Assembly (NCBI RefSeq): GCF_020687695.1
Contig: NZ_JAJEWL010000001.1
Span: 186,001-250,000 of the forward strand
Direction: 5' to 3'
DNA length: 64,000 nt
DNA from: Pusillimonas sp. MFBS29
GTDB lineage: Bacteria > Pseudomonadota > Gammaproteobacteria > Burkholderiales > Burkholderiaceae_B
In this document: piece by piece, positions 9,934 to 20,156 of the stretch
Layout of the letters: the number at the start of each line of letters is the position of its first letter
Numbering within the stretch: the stretch's first letter is position 1
Notes under the pieces: generated by a model
What the model saw: the letters and a program-made list of their open reading frames with translations, nothing else
Told to the model about the DNA's origin: nothing
The model's database searches: none
Made by a program: the position numbers and the translations under genes

Positions 9934-11127
9934 ATGTCTACTGTCAAAACACTGTCCGAGCTTGCCAAGTCCGGCGCCCTGTCCGGCAAGCGCGTCTTTA
10001 TCCGGTCCGACCTGAATGTGCCGCTGAAAGATGGCCAGATTACCGAAGATACCCGCATACGCGCCTCGGTGCCGGCCATACGCATGGCGCTGGACGGTGG
10101 TGCGGCTGTCATGGTGACCTCGCATCTGGGCCGTCCCACCGAGGGCACTGTGGGGCCTGACGATACGCTGGCGCCTGTCGGTCGCCGTCTGTCCGAATTG
10201 CTGGGTCAGCCCGTTACCCTGGTTACCGACTGGGTCGAAGGTGTAAAGGCCGAGGCCGGGCAAGTGCTCTTGCTGGAAAACTGCCGTTGCAATGTCGGCG
10301 AGAAGAAAAATGATCCCGGGCTTTCACGCAAGATGGCGGCTCTGTGCGACGTCTACGTCAACGATGCCTTTGGCACCGCGCACCGCGCCGAGGCTACCAC
10401 GCATGGCATAGCCCAATTTGCCCCGGTAGCCTGCGCGGGCCCCTTGCTGGAAGCGGAACTGACCGCCCTGGGGCGCGCGCTGCAAGAGCCCAAGCGTCCG
10501 CTGGTGGCGATTGTGGGAGGCTCCAAGGTATCGACCAAGCTTTCCATCCTGCAAGCCCTTGCGGACAAGGTAGACCAGCTGGTCGTGGGTGGCGGCATTG
10601 CCAATACTTTCATGCTGGCTGCGGGTCTGCCTATAGGCAAATCCCTGGCCGAACCCGATCAGCTGGATCAGGCCCGGGCGGTGATTGATGTGATGAAGTC
10701 GCGTGGCGCTGCCGTGCCGATCCCGACCGACGTGGTGTGTGCCAAGGAATTCAGCCCTACGGCCGAGGCCACCGTCAAGCCCGCCGATCAGGTTGCCGAT
10801 GATGACCAGGTGCTGGATATCGGACCCGACACCGCAAAGCACCTGGCCGGCATACTCGCCGAGGCAGGCACAATTGTATGGAATGGTCCGGTGGGTGTAT
10901 TCGAGTTTGATGCATTTGCCCAGGGCACAAAGGTTGTGTCGCAGGCAGTGGCTGACTCTGCAGGATTTTCGATCGCAGGGGGGGGCGACACTCTGGCCGC
11001 AATAGCCAAGTATGGCATTGCCGACAAGGTGGGGTATATTTCCACAGGTGGCGGCGCTTTCCTTGAGTTTCTCGAAGGCAAGACCTTGCCGGCCGTCGAT
11101 ATACTGCAGCAGCGGTCACAAGACTGA
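9934..11127 (+). CDS. pgk: Phosphoglycerate kinase
   Basis: A 397-residue glycolytic kinase that makes ATP from 1,3-bisphosphoglycerate. The N-terminal signature [15 protein letters not shown], the central [13 protein letters not shown] and the C-terminal nucleotide block [10 protein letters not shown] are present. I start it at ATG 9934 ([10 protein letters not shown]); an in-frame upstream start at 9883 runs through the gap terminator hairpin and adds residues foreign to the family. In many Burkholderiales the next gene is pyruvate kinase; here it is an aldehyde dehydrogenase instead. Confidence 0.97.
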   Translation: MSTVKTLSELAKSGALSGKRVFIRSDLNVPLKDGQITEDTRIRASVPAIRMALDGGAAVMVTSHLGRPTEGTVGPDDTLAPVGRRLSELLGQPVTLVTDWVEGVKAEAGQVLLLENCRCNVGEKKNDPGLSRKMAALCDVYVNDAFGTAHRAEATTHGIAQFAPVACAGPLLEAELTALGRALQEPKRPLVAIVGGSKVSTKLSILQALADKVDQLVVGGGIANTFMLAAGLPIGKSLAEPDQLDQARAVIDVMKSRGAAVPIPTDVVCAKEFSPTAEATVKPADQVADDDQVLDIGPDTAKHLAGILAEAGTIVWNGPVGVFEFDAFAQGTKVVSQAVADSAGFSIAGGGDTLAAIAKYGIADKVGYISTGGGAFLEFLEGKTLPAVDILQQRSQD

Positions 11128-11133
11128 ATACCC

Positions 11134-11158
11134 GGAGACCTGCATCAGGTCTCCTTTC
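11134..11158 (+). terminator. Hairpin after pgk, possible terminator
   Basis: Perfect 9-bp inverted repeat GGAGACCTG / CAGGTCTCC with a three-base loop CAT, starting 7 bp after the pgk stop. The T-tract is short (TTTC), so termination may be partial. Confidence 0.55.
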
Positions 11159-11190
11159 ATATCTGGCCTGTCACTATGGAATCAAGCAAT

Positions 11191-12624
11191 ATGAAGTACA
11201 AAAATTTCATCGCAAACAAATGGGTTGATGCCTTGTCGGGGCAGTATGTAAAGGTGATCGATCCGTCGACGGGCCAGCCTTATGCCGAAATCGCCCGGTC
11301 CAGCGCTGCCGATATTGATGCCGCCGTTCAGGCCGCCCAAGGGGCCAGCGTGGGTGCCTGGGGCAAGATGGCGCCTGCGGCACGCAGCCGCTTGCTCTTG
11401 CGATTAAGCCAGGCCTTGCTGGATCAGCAGGAAACGCTCGCACAGATCGAATCGCGCGATACGGGGAAACCCATCAAGCAGGCCCGCTCTGATGCGGCCG
11501 CCGTGGCCCGTTACTTCGAGTTCTACGCCGGCGCGGTCGATAAACTGCACGGAACGACCATTCCTTATCCCCACGACTACACCGTACTGACGGTGCGTGA
11601 ACCGCATGGGGTGACAGGTCATATCATCCCCTGGAACTACCCCTTGCAGATTTTCGGGCGCAGCGTAGGTGCGGCGCTGGCAACAGGCAATGCCTGCGTG
11701 GTCAAGCCTGCTGAAGATGCCTGCCTTTCCATACTGAAGGTGGCCGAAATCGCCGTGGAAGTCGGCTTGCCCGAAGGCACACTGAACATCTGCACCGGCC
11801 TGGGTTCGGAAGCCGGTGCGGCGCTTTCCGCCCATCCCGGTATCGCGCATATTTCCTTCACGGGTTCGCCCCAGACAGGCAAGCAGGTGGCCCAGGCTGC
11901 CGCCGACCATTTCGCTCCGGTCACCCTCGAACTGGGCGGAAAGTCACCGCAGATCGTCTTTTCAGATGCCGATATCGATGCGGCCGTGCCGGTATTGTTG
12001 AACGCCATCATCCAGAACGCGGGCCAAACCTGCTCGGCCGGGAGTCGCCTGCTGGTGCAGCGTGCCATTTACACTGACCTGATGGGTCGCCTTGCCGAAC
12101 AGTTCAAAGCGACCCGCACGGGGGCCGCTGCCGATGATCCCGATTGCGGCCCATTGATCAATGCACGTCAGCTCGAACGCGTCAAAGCATTCCTGCAAGA
12201 GGCCGACGAGGCCGGCATCAGCGTGGTTGCGCAAGGCCAGCTCGACATCAATGCTCCCAAGGGCGGGTATTATCAGCCGCCTGTTCTGTTGGGTGACGTA
12301 CCGCCTTCTCATCGTCTGGCCCAGGAAGAGATCTTCGGGCCCGTACTGGCAGCGATACCTTTCGACACCGAAGAAGAGGCCCTGAGCATCGCCAACAGCA
12401 CGCCTTTTGGCCTGGTCGCTGGCGTCTGGACACAAGACGGCGCACGTCAGCTGCGATTCGCACGCAAGGTCCGGTCCGGGCAAGTCTTCATCAACAATTA
12501 TGGTGCGGGTGGTGGTGTGGAACTGCCTTTTGGTGGTACCGGCCAGTCAGGCTACGGGCGTGAGAAGGGCTTCGAGGCCCTTTACGGCTTTACCGTACTC
12601 AAGACCATTGCCATCAAACATTAA
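11191..12624 (+). CDS. NAD(P)-dependent aldehyde dehydrogenase
   Basis: A 477-residue aldehyde dehydrogenase. The dinucleotide motif is FTGSPQTGKQ, the general-base Glu lies in LELGGKSPQ (about 247) and the catalytic Cys in NAGQTCSAG (about 281); the segment HIIPWNYPL marks the BetB/GabD branch. The natural aldehyde cannot be named. I prefer ATG 11191 (MKYKNFIANKW) because GGAA lies nine bases before it; ATG 11176 would add five residues. It occupies the position where pyruvate kinase often lies between pgk and fba. Confidence 0.88.
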   Translation: MKYKNFIANKWVDALSGQYVKVIDPSTGQPYAEIARSSAADIDAAVQAAQGASVGAWGKMAPAARSRLLLRLSQALLDQQETLAQIESRDTGKPIKQARSDAAAVARYFEFYAGAVDKLHGTTIPYPHDYTVLTVREPHGVTGHIIPWNYPLQIFGRSVGAALATGNACVVKPAEDACLSILKVAEIAVEVGLPEGTLNICTGLGSEAGAALSAHPGIAHISFTGSPQTGKQVAQAAADHFAPVTLELGGKSPQIVFSDADIDAAVPVLLNAIIQNAGQTCSAGSRLLVQRAIYTDLMGRLAEQFKATRTGAAADDPDCGPLINARQLERVKAFLQEADEAGISVVAQGQLDINAPKGGYYQPPVLLGDVPPSHRLAQEEIFGPVLAAIPFDTEEEALSIANSTPFGLVAGVWTQDGARQLRFARKVRSGQVFINNYGAGGGVELPFGGTGQSGYGREKGFEALYGFTVLKTIAIKH

Positions 12625-12671
12625 AATCTTGATACCACGGTCGCTCCCATGGGTGGCCGACAGAGGAAAAC

Positions 12672-13316
12672 ATGTCCAGTTCAGTTCGTCTAGTCCGCCG
12701 TCATCCTGATGAGTTGCTCGTAGGCCTGGTGTCTGTTTCAGATCGGGCCGCCAGCGGCACTTACCAAGACGAAGGAATTCCAGCCCTGCAAGACTGGCTG
12801 AGCAAGGCGCTGACAAGAACCCCTCAGTTTGCGGCGCGCCTGATCCCCGATGAGGCAGCGCAGATTTCCGCGACCCTGACCGAGCTGGTTGATGAGCTAG
12901 GCTGTGACCTGGTGCTGACTACGGGCGGCACCGGACCCGCCGCACGAGACGTTACCCCCGAGGCCACGCTTGCGGTGGGCAGCAAGGAAATGCCGGGATT
13001 TGGCGAGCAAATGCGTCAGATCAGCCTGGCATTTGTCCCCACCGCAATCTTGTCGCGACAGGTTGCCGTGATACGCGAAACCGCAGATCATGCGGCGCTC
13101 ATCATCAATCTGCCGGGACAGCCCAAGGCGATCAAGGAAACCCTTGAAGGCCTGAAAGATGCTGACGGCAACGTGAAGGTGCCGGGTATTTTTGCAGCCG
13201 TTCCCTACTGCATAGACCTGATCGGAGGTCCGTACACCGAGACCCGGCCGGACGTGATCAAGGCTTTTCGGCCCAAGTCGGCAATTCGGGTTGCACCGGG
13301 CGCAGCGCACGAATAA
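12672..13316 (+). CDS. mog: Molybdopterin adenylyltransferase (Mog)
   Basis: A 214-residue protein of the MoaB/Mog family, which activates molybdopterin by adenylation before molybdate insertion. The family motif TTGGTGPAARDVTPEA is intact, preceded by VSVSDRAASGTYQDEG and followed by INLPGQPKAIKE. Length is a little above E. coli Mog because of a C-terminal tail. No other molybdenum cofactor gene lies in the window. An SD-like AGAGGAAA precedes the ATG. It lies between the aldehyde dehydrogenase and fba genes on the same strand, about 50 and 107 bp apart. Confidence 0.88.
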   Translation: MSSSVRLVRRHPDELLVGLVSVSDRAASGTYQDEGIPALQDWLSKALTRTPQFAARLIPDEAAQISATLTELVDELGCDLVLTTGGTGPAARDVTPEATLAVGSKEMPGFGEQMRQISLAFVPTAILSRQVAVIRETADHAALIINLPGQPKAIKETLEGLKDADGNVKVPGIFAAVPYCIDLIGGPYTETRPDVIKAFRPKSAIRVAPGAAHE

Positions 13317-13423
13317 CAAGTTTGAATTACCTTGTATCGCATGGATACGTGGCCGATCATGATTGCCGCCACATTCGGGTAAAATGATCACCATCCCTAT
13401 CAACTGATTTCAGGAGTCTCTTC

Positions 13424-14488
13424 ATGGCCCTTGTTTCCATGCGCCAGCTGCTCGACCACGCAGCAGAGAACGGCTATGGCATCCCCGCGTTTAACGTTAA
13501 CAACCTTGAACAGGTCCAGGCCATCATGGAAGCCGCGGCTGAAACCGACAGCCCGGTGATCATGCAGGCTTCGGCTGGTGCGCGAAAGTACGCAGGCGAA
13601 GGCTTTCTGAAGTATCTCATTCAGGCAGCTGTTGAAACCTATCCCAACATTCCTGTCGTCATGCACCAGGACCACGGTCAGTCGCCCGCCATCTGCAAGG
13701 GCGCCATCGATCTGGGCTTTTCCAGCGTCATGATGGACGGCTCGCTCGAGGAAGACGGCAAAACCATTGCCGACTACGAATACAACCTTGACGTCACCCG
13801 CCGTGTGGTGGAAATGGCCCACAAGCTGGGCGTGACCGTCGAAGGAGAGCTGGGTTGCCTGGGTTCGCTGGAAACCATGAAGGGCGACAAGGAAGATGGC
13901 CACGGTGCTGAAGGCACCCTGACCATGGATCAATTGCTGACCGACCCCGAGCAGGCTGCCGATTTCGTGCGCCGGACCCAGCTTGATGCTCTGGCCATCG
14001 CCATCGGTACCAGCCACGGCGCGTACAAGTTCACCCGCAAGCCCACAGGCGACATTCTCTCTATTTCCCGCATCAAGGAAATCCACGCACGCCTGCCCAA
14101 CACCCACCTGGTCATGCACGGCAGCTCCAGCGTGCCTCAGGACCTGCTGGCGGAAATTCGCGAATTCGGCGGCGACATGAAAGAAACCTACGGTGTGCCC
14201 GTGGAAGAAATTCAGGAAGCCATCAAGTTCGGCGTGCGCAAGGTCAACATCGATACCGATATCCGCCTGGCCATGACCGGCGCGATTCGCCGTTTCATGG
14301 GCGAGAATCCATCGAAGTTTGATCCTCGTGAATACCTGAAGCCGGCCCGTGCGGCTGCCAAGCTGATTTGCAAGCAGCGCTACGAGCAATTCGGCACAGC
14401 AGGCAACGCCAGCAAGATCAAGGTTATCCCCCTGACCGACATGGCAAAACGCTACGCTGCAGGCGAGCTGGCCCAGGTCGTTCAATAA
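13424..14488 (+). CDS. fba: Class II fructose-bisphosphate aldolase
   Basis: A 354-residue zinc-dependent aldolase that splits and forms fructose 1,6-bisphosphate. Metal-binding histidines fall in [11 protein letters not shown] and VMHGSSSVP, and the glycine/Lys-rich [13 protein letters not shown] is typical of the CbbA subfamily of proteobacteria. The start ATG has AGGAGT eight bases upstream. A clear terminator follows, so purC is probably expressed separately or by read-through. Confidence 0.96.
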   Translation: MALVSMRQLLDHAAENGYGIPAFNVNNLEQVQAIMEAAAETDSPVIMQASAGARKYAGEGFLKYLIQAAVETYPNIPVVMHQDHGQSPAICKGAIDLGFSSVMMDGSLEEDGKTIADYEYNLDVTRRVVEMAHKLGVTVEGELGCLGSLETMKGDKEDGHGAEGTLTMDQLLTDPEQAADFVRRTQLDALAIAIGTSHGAYKFTRKPTGDILSISRIKEIHARLPNTHLVMHGSSSVPQDLLAEIREFGGDMKETYGVPVEEIQEAIKFGVRKVNIDTDIRLAMTGAIRRFMGENPSKFDPREYLKPARAAAKLICKQRYEQFGTAGNASKIKVIPLTDMAKRYAAGELAQVVQ

Positions 14489-14509
14489 AATCAGCTGCAA
14501 GTTTTGTCA

Positions 14510-14535
14510 GGGCCTGTCAGCAGGCCCTTTCTTTT
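14510..14535 (+). terminator. Rho-independent terminator after fba
   Basis: Seven-base stem GGGCCTG / CAGGCCC (14510-14516 and 14521-14527) with loop TCAG, followed by TTTCTTTT. It begins 22 bp after the fba stop and ends just before the purC ribosome site. Confidence 0.82.
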
Positions 14536-14547
14536 CAAGGAAACATC

Positions 14548-15429
14548 GTGCTCAAGGCCCTACATCAATCCAGCATCACGTCTTTGCCGCTGCTTGCACG
14601 AGGCAAGGTGCGCGACATGTATGCGGTGGGCGATGATAAATTGCTGATTGTTGCGACCGACCGCATCTCGGCCTTTGATGTCATTCTTGATGATCCTGTT
14701 CCGGGCAAGGGCCAGGTGCTGACCGAGCTCACCGAGTTCTGGCTCAACAAGCTGGCCCACATTTTGCCCAATCATTCCACGGGCATTGATCCGGCCGATG
14801 TCGTGACCGCACAAGAGCGCGATCAGGTGCAGGGCAGGGCAGTAGTGGTCAAGCGGCTCAAGCCCATTTTGGTCGAAGCCGTGGCACGTGGCTACCTGAT
14901 CGGTTCGGGCTGGAAAGACTACCAGCGTACCGGCAGCATATGCGGAGTCGCTCTGCCACCAGGTTTGCAGCAGGCCAGCCGTCTGCCTGAACCCATCTTC
15001 ACGCCGGCCGCCAAGGCGGAATTCGGCGAGCACGATGAGAACGTCGATTTCGGGTATGTGGTCAATCAGGTAGGCAGCGAGCTGGCCGAGGCCATACGTT
15101 CGGCCACCTTGTGCCTGTACTCCGAGGCTGCGCAATTTGCCGCCGACAAGGGCATTATCATTTCCGACACGAAGTTCGAATTCGGGCTCGACGAGCAGGG
15201 TCAGTTGCATCTGATGGATGAGGTTCTCACGCCAGACTCCTCACGGTTCTGGCCCGCGTCCGAATACGCCGTCGGCATCAGCCCGCCATCGTTCGACAAG
15301 CAGTTCGTGCGTGATTGGCTCGAAACCCAAACCTGGGACAAGACACCGCCCGCTCCGCGCCTGCCGGCCGATGTGCTTGAAAAAACGGCAGCCAAGTATC
15401 GCGAAGCGGCAACCCGGCTGATGGCCTAG
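14548..15429 (+). CDS. purC: SAICAR synthetase PurC
   Basis: A 293-residue enzyme that joins aspartate to CAIR in purine synthesis. Family blocks are [41 protein letters not shown] and [11 protein letters not shown]. The start is read as GTG 14548 ([10 protein letters not shown]), with AAGGAAA five bases before it; starting further upstream would run back into fba in another frame. It heads purC-purE-purK, three successive or neighbouring steps of the pathway. Confidence 0.95.
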   Translation: MLKALHQSSITSLPLLARGKVRDMYAVGDDKLLIVATDRISAFDVILDDPVPGKGQVLTELTEFWLNKLAHILPNHSTGIDPADVVTAQERDQVQGRAVVVKRLKPILVEAVARGYLIGSGWKDYQRTGSICGVALPPGLQQASRLPEPIFTPAAKAEFGEHDENVDFGYVVNQVGSELAEAIRSATLCLYSEAAQFAADKGIIISDTKFEFGLDEQGQLHLMDEVLTPDSSRFWPASEYAVGISPPSFDKQFVRDWLETQTWDKTPPAPRLPADVLEKTAAKYREAATRLMA

Positions 15430-15450
15430 ACTGACATAGTGGAACTCAAC

Positions 15451-15969
15451 ATGAGCAATACGACACAGCATGATGCGCCCATTGTGGGTCTGATCATGGG
15501 ATCATCCAGCGACTGGGATGTCATGCAGCATGCGGCCGCAATGCTCGATGAATTCGGCATTGCCCACGAAACCCGAGTGATTTCTGCGCATCGTATGCCG
15601 CACGATATGGCCGACTACGGGGCGAGTGCCGTCGATCGCGGCCTGAAGGCGATTATCGCCGGTGCGGGCGGTGCGGCACACCTGCCAGGCATGATGGCGG
15701 CCCTGACGCCGCTGCCGGTCTTTGGTGTTCCGGTACCATCACGTTACCTCAGGGGCGAAGATTCGCTTCTGTCCATTGTTCAAATGCCCAAAGGCGTGCC
15801 CGTTGCCACTTTCGCTATAGGCGAGGCCGGCTCGGCCAATGCGGCCTTGCATGTCATTGCGTGCCTGGCAACAACCGACGCCGCGTTGCAACAGCGACTG
15901 ATAGCCTTTCGCGCCCGACAAACCGAAGCAGCACGCGCCATGGTGGTTCCTCCGCACGTTACGCTGTGA
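15451..15969 (+). CDS. purE: N5-carboxyaminoimidazole ribonucleotide mutase PurE
   Basis: A 172-residue class I PurE that rearranges N5-CAIR to CAIR. Motifs are [11 protein letters not shown] at the N-terminus, [11 protein letters not shown] with the catalytic His, and [16 protein letters not shown] 15451 (MSNTTQH) is preferred to the GTG at 15439 because GGA is well placed before it. It lies 21 bp after purC and 71 bp before purK. Confidence 0.95.
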   Translation: MSNTTQHDAPIVGLIMGSSSDWDVMQHAAAMLDEFGIAHETRVISAHRMPHDMADYGASAVDRGLKAIIAGAGGAAHLPGMMAALTPLPVFGVPVPSRYLRGEDSLLSIVQMPKGVPVATFAIGEAGSANAALHVIACLATTDAALQQRLIAFRARQTEAARAMVVPPHVTL

Positions 15970-16040
15970 ATCCCGCAGATCGGTGCGCCGGTCTGTGCTG
16001 ACAATCATTTTTTGCATTACCGATTACAGGTCATATTTTC

Positions 16041-17219
16041 ATGAGCCCAACTTCACATGATTCTTCCATAGCGCCGGGTGGCTGGCTGGGAATACTGGGT
16101 GGAGGCCAGCTGGGCCGCATGTTCTGCCATGCAGCGCAAAGCCTGGGCTATAAAGTGGCGGTGCTGGATCCTGATGAATCCAGTCCGGCCGGTGCTGTGG
16201 CCGACCTGCATATACAGGCAGGCTACCAGGACCAAGCTGCATTGGCACGCCTGGCCGAGCGTTGCCAGGCCATCACGACCGAATTCGAGAACGTTCCCGC
16301 ATTCAGCCTGAAGACCCTGGCGGACAAGGTTCGCGTCAGTCCGGCGGGTGAGGCTGTGGCCATCGTACAGGATCGCATTCAGGAAAAAGCCTTTATACAG
16401 TCCGCAGGTGTTCCGGTCGCGCCTTATGTGCCCGTGCGTGAGCAAGCTGATATCGCAGCCGCACCCGACGCGCTCTTTCCGGGCATACTGAAGGTCGCGC
16501 GCCTGGGCTACGACGGCAAGGGTCAGGCCCGGGTCGGCAGCCGTGCTGAAGCGGCCGCTGCGTTCGATGAATTCGGGCAGGCAGAGTGCGTGCTCGAAGC
16601 GATGCTGCCGTTGGCCAGCGAGCTGTCTGTGGTCATGGCGCGTGGCCATAATGACGAAGTCGTACTGTACCCCTCGGCACAGAACGAGCATCGCAACGGC
16701 ATCCTGGCCGTATCCACGGTCGATGCGGCATTGCTTGATGCCGCGCAGGCACAGCAGGCCGCCGATGCGGCGCTTGCGATTGCGCGAGCGCTGGACTACG
16801 TCGGCGTGATGTGCGTCGAGTTCTTTATTCTGCAGGACGGCAGTCTGGTCGCCAACGAAATCGCACCCCGTCCGCACAATAGCGGACATTTCACCATGAA
16901 TGCCAGCGTCTCCAGCCAGTTCGAGCAACAAGCCAGGGCCATGGCCGGCCTGCCTCTGGGCAATACCGACAGCCTGTGTCCGGTGGTTATGCTGAACCTT
17001 CTGGGCGACCTCTGGTTCGATGTCAACGGCACCCAGCGTGAACCCGACTGGAGCGGCGTACTGGCGGTGTCAGGTGCCAAGCTGCACCTGTATGGCAAGA
17101 CCCAGGCAAGGCGCGGGCGCAAGATGGGCCATGTGAACGTGTTGGGCGCCACATTGCAGCAGGCACGCACAAGGGCAGCGCAGGTCGCACAGATACTGGG
17201 TCTGGAATATCACCCATGA
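16041..17219 (+). CDS. purK: N5-carboxyaminoimidazole ribonucleotide synthetase PurK
   Basis: A 392-residue ATP-grasp enzyme that carboxylates AIR at the expense of ATP and supplies PurE. The N-terminus has GILGGGQLGRM; TTEFENVP and LKVARLGYDGKGQ are PurK blocks; the ATP-grasp metal site is in NEIAPRPHNSGH. Its stop overlaps the start of the next gene by 4 bp (ATGA at 17216-17219), which implies coupling with the Sua5-type gene. Confidence 0.95.
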   Translation: MSPTSHDSSIAPGGWLGILGGGQLGRMFCHAAQSLGYKVAVLDPDESSPAGAVADLHIQAGYQDQAALARLAERCQAITTEFENVPAFSLKTLADKVRVSPAGEAVAIVQDRIQEKAFIQSAGVPVAPYVPVREQADIAAAPDALFPGILKVARLGYDGKGQARVGSRAEAAAAFDEFGQAECVLEAMLPLASELSVVMARGHNDEVVLYPSAQNEHRNGILAVSTVDAALLDAAQAQQAADAALAIARALDYVGVMCVEFFILQDGSLVANEIAPRPHNSGHFTMNASVSSQFEQQARAMAGLPLGNTDSLCPVVMLNLLGDLWFDVNGTQREPDWSGVLAVSGAKLHLYGKTQARRGRKMGHVNVLGATLQQARTRAAQVAQILGLEYHP

Positions 17220-18259
17220 GCGAGCCTGCAGCACCTGCGACCCCAAACATCGATCGCCAGCTGACGCAGGCGACCCGACGTTTGCTGGATGGCGGTCTGG
17301 TCGCTTTTCCCACTGAAACCGTTTATGGCCTGGGTGCCGATGCAGAGAATCCGCAAGCCATTGCGCGTATTTATGCTGCCAAGGGGCGTCCGGTCAATCA
17401 TCCGGTCATCGTGCATGTGGCTCCCGAAGCCGACCTGAGTTATTGGGCTGCCTCGGTACCGGCTCAGGCACGAGCCCTGATACAGGCGTTCTGGCCGGGA
17501 CCACTGACTTTGATCCTGCCACGCGCCGCCCATATTCCCTCTGCTGTCAGTGGCGGGCAAGACAGCATAGGGTTACGTTGCCCGTCGCATCCTGTTGCAC
17601 AGGCTCTGCTGCGGGAGTTTGCTCGTGGCAAACCCAATGGCCAGGGCGGTGTTGCCGCACCATCGGCCAACAAGTTCGGTCAAGTCTCGCCTACCCATGC
17701 GGCACATGTGCGCGCCGAGTTTCCCGAGTTGGGCGTCGATCGCCTGCTGATACTGGAAGGCGGCCCGTCCGAAGTGGGTATAGAGTCCACGATTATCGAC
17801 GTGTCCCGGGCGGACGAAGGCGTTGGCGCCGTATTGCTGCGGCCCGGGCATATCTCTGCAGCCCAGATAGCAGAGGTGCTGGGCGTGATGCCGGCGCGGC
17901 CCGACGAAGGTGCTCCCCGGGTTTCGGGCTCGTTAAAGGCGCATTATGCGCCGCGCACACCCTTGCGGGTTTTGCCTCTGGAGCACTTGCTGCAGGCTGC
18001 ACGGCAAGGTGTTCCGGGGCAGTCACGCGGGCGTACCGCAGCCCTGGTGTTTGAGCCACAACATCAGGAAGATACTGTCGGCGTTGACTGGCTCAAGTGT
18101 GCCAGCGAGCCGGTCGCATACGCACGCGAGCTGTATGCCTTGCTGCGACGGCTCGATGGTCAGGGGTATGACCGCATCCTGCTCGAGCAGCCGCCGCTGG
18201 ACTCCGGCTGGCAGGCGGTTAACGACCGTATAGGCCGAGCTTCCGCCGCATTTTTCTAG
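17216..18259 (+). CDS. L-threonylcarbamoyladenylate synthase (Sua5 type)
   Basis: A 347-residue protein with an N-terminal YrdC-like domain (about 10-205) and the C-terminal extension that marks Sua5 rather than the short TsaC. It makes threonylcarbamoyl-AMP, the donor for t6A37 of ANN-decoding tRNAs. Motifs: VAFPTETVYGLGADA, IYAAKGRPVNHP, GLRCPSHPVA, AAPSANKFGQVSPTHA, and STIIDVS. The start overlaps the end of purK. tcdA at 28.9 kb acts later on the same tRNA base. Confidence 0.92.
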   Translation: MSEPAAPATPNIDRQLTQATRRLLDGGLVAFPTETVYGLGADAENPQAIARIYAAKGRPVNHPVIVHVAPEADLSYWAASVPAQARALIQAFWPGPLTLILPRAAHIPSAVSGGQDSIGLRCPSHPVAQALLREFARGKPNGQGGVAAPSANKFGQVSPTHAAHVRAEFPELGVDRLLILEGGPSEVGIESTIIDVSRADEGVGAVLLRPGHISAAQIAEVLGVMPARPDEGAPRVSGSLKAHYAPRTPLRVLPLEHLLQAARQGVPGQSRGRTAALVFEPQHQEDTVGVDWLKCASEPVAYARELYALLRRLDGQGYDRILLEQPPLDSGWQAVNDRIGRASAAFF

Positions 18260-18388
18260 AGCCCGTCCACGCACTTGCTCCTGGCGCTGGTCTTGAGTTC
18301 CTGGCGGCTGCGCTGCTGCCGGCCCTTCAATGTGTATTAAGGGTAAACTGTAAGGTTTGTTGCTAACCACAAAGGTTCTGGCCTTACC

Positions 18389-18835
18389 ATGAAATTTAGC
18401 GAGTTTAAAGTCGGGATGGTCATCAGGCATGACCCGATTGTCGTCACCGAAGAGGAAATGCTGGCGTTTGGCAAGGCATATGATCCTCAGTGGTTTCACG
18501 TCAATCCCGAGCAGGCCAAGGAAGGCCGCTGGGATGGGTTGATTGCCAGTGGCTGGCTGACTTGCAGCCTGGCCATGCGCATGGCTGTCAATGCAGCATT
18601 GCGCAATTCCGAATCGTTCGCGTCTCCCGGTCTTGAACGCTTGCGCTGGATTCTGCCTGTGCGGGCTGGTGACGCCCTGCGTCTCGAGGCAACTGTAGAC
18701 TCGCTGCGTACCTCGTCGACCCGCAGCGATCTGGGCATACTGCGCTGGACCTGGCGCGTATTCAACCAAAAAGATGAACAGGTTCTTGAGGTCGAGGCTA
18801 CCAGTCTGTTTGATCTCGAGGCCGAACCTCGCTAG
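18389..18835 (+). CDS. MaoC-like hotdog-fold dehydratase
   Basis: A 148-residue MaoC-family protein. The block DPQWFHVNPEQAKEGRWDGLIASGW carries the Asp/His pair of the hydratase 2 active site (D and H in the opening YDPQWFH), and the C-terminal half forms the second hotdog strand set. Such proteins hydrate enoyl-CoA thioesters or related acyl groups; the substrate is unknown. It is convergent with the acyl-CoA dehydrogenase gene and shares a bidirectional terminator with it. Confidence 0.82.
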   Translation: MKFSEFKVGMVIRHDPIVVTEEEMLAFGKAYDPQWFHVNPEQAKEGRWDGLIASGWLTCSLAMRMAVNAALRNSESFASPGLERLRWILPVRAGDALRLEATVDSLRTSSTRSDLGILRWTWRVFNQKDEQVLEVEATSLFDLEAEPR

Positions 18836-18843
18836 CACAAAGG

Positions 18844-18880
18844 AAACAGGGGCAGTTCATTATGAACTGCCCCTGTTTTT
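18844..18880. terminator. Bidirectional terminator between MaoC-like and acyl-CoA dehydrogenase genes
   Basis: Perfect 17-bp inverted repeat (18844-18860 and 18862-18878) opening AAACAGGGGCAG and closing CTGCCCCTGTTT, followed by T's; the A-run on the left serves the minus strand. It sits exactly between the two convergent stops. Confidence 0.9.
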
Positions 18881-18901
18881 ATGTGCGGCGCATTTGCCGG
18901 A

Positions 18902-20095
18902 TTAGAAGAATGCCTGCAGTCCCGTCTGGGCACGGCCCAGAATCAGGGCGTGCACGTCATGCGTCCCTTCATAGGTATTGACCACTTCCAGATTGACCAG
19001 GTGCCGGGCAACGCCGAACTCGTCGGAAATGCCGTTGCCGCCCAGCATGTCGCGGGCCAGGCGGGCGATATCCAGGGCCTTGCCGCAGGAATTACGCTTC
19101 ATGATCGAGGTGATCTCGACGGCTGCAGTGCCTTCATCTTTCATATGGCCAAGACGCAGGCAACCTTGCAGCGCCAGAGTGATTTCGGTTTGCATGTCGG
19201 CCAGTTTTTTCTGGATCAGCTGGTTTTGTGCCAGCGGACGGCCAAACTGCTTGCGATCCATGGTGTACTGACGGGCAGTGTGCCAGCAGGCTTCAGCTGC
19301 GCCCAACGCACCCCAGGCGATGCCGTAGCGTGCCGAGTTAAGACATGTGAACGGGCCGCGTAAACCGGTGACCTTGGGCAACATCTGTCCGGCGTCGATC
19401 TCGACTTCGTCCATGACGATTTCTCCGGTAATGGAAGAGCGCAGGCCTACTTTGCCATGTATGGCAGGTGCCGACAGACCCTTCATGCCTTTTTCCAGAA
19501 TGAAGCCACGGATCTTGCCGTCGTCTTCACCGCCAACGACCTTGGCCCACACGACGAATACGTCGGCTATAGGCGAGTTGGTGATCCACATTTTGTTGCC
19601 GCTGAGCTTGTAGCCGCCATCGGTCTTGACTGCACGTGTTTCCATGCCGCCGGGATCGGAGCCATGGTTGGGTTCGGTCAGGCCAAAGCAGCCTATCCAT
19701 TCGCCGCGCGCAAGCTTGGGCAGGTACTTCTGTTTTTGCTCTTCGCTGCCGAACTCATTGATCGGCACCATGACCAGCGACGATTGCACACTCATCATTG
19801 AGCGATAGCCTGAATCGACACGCTCGACTTCGCGGGCGATCAGGCCGTAGCAGACGTAGTTCAGGCCGGCGCCGCCGTATTCCTCGGGAATGGTTGCGCC
19901 CAGCAGACCGAGTTCGCCCATTTCGGAAAAAATCGCGGCATCGGTTTTTTCGTGACGAAAGGCTTCGAGCACGCGTGGTGCAAGTTTGTCTTGTGCATAG
20001 GCGTGTGCGGCGTCGCGCACCATGCGTTCCTCATCCGTCAGCTGGGCGTCCAGCAACAGGGGATCTTGCCAATGAAAGGTTGGGGCTGCCGACAT
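18902..20095 (-). CDS. gcdH: Glutaryl-CoA dehydrogenase-like acyl-CoA dehydrogenase
   Basis: A 397-residue flavin enzyme. GcdH converts glutaryl-CoA to crotonyl-CoA in lysine and aromatic breakdown. The assignment rests on length, [34 protein letters not shown] and [20 protein letters not shown] with the catalytic Glu near residue 370; these blocks fit GcdH better than straight-chain dehydrogenases. In many relatives a CaiB-like CoA transferase and a regulator lie beside it, but neither is present here. It is transcribed toward the MaoC-like gene. Confidence 0.85.
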   Translation of the reverse strand: MSAAPTFHWQDPLLLDAQLTDEERMVRDAAHAYAQDKLAPRVLEAFRHEKTDAAIFSEMGELGLLGATIPEEYGGAGLNYVCYGLIAREVERVDSGYRSMMSVQSSLVMVPINEFGSEEQKQKYLPKLARGEWIGCFGLTEPNHGSDPGGMETRAVKTDGGYKLSGNKMWITNSPIADVFVVWAKVVGGEDDGKIRGFILEKGMKGLSAPAIHGKVGLRSSITGEIVMDEVEIDAGQMLPKVTGLRGPFTCLNSARYGIAWGALGAAEACWHTARQYTMDRKQFGRPLAQNQLIQKKLADMQTEITLALQGCLRLGHMKDEGTAAVEITSIMKRNSCGKALDIARLARDMLGGNGISDEFGVARHLVNLEVVNTYEGTHDVHALILGRAQTGLQAFF

Positions 20096-20156
20096 AGTGG
20101 GGTTCCGTTATCAGGTTGAATTAAAAATGGGTGCCAGGCTGGATTGGTGCTGGCCG

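Noticed and set aside
8790-10148. 452-codon minus-strand frame antisense to gap and pgk
   Set aside because: It lies against certain housekeeping genes, has no family motif, and long antisense frames are expected from the third-position bias of GC-rich genes.
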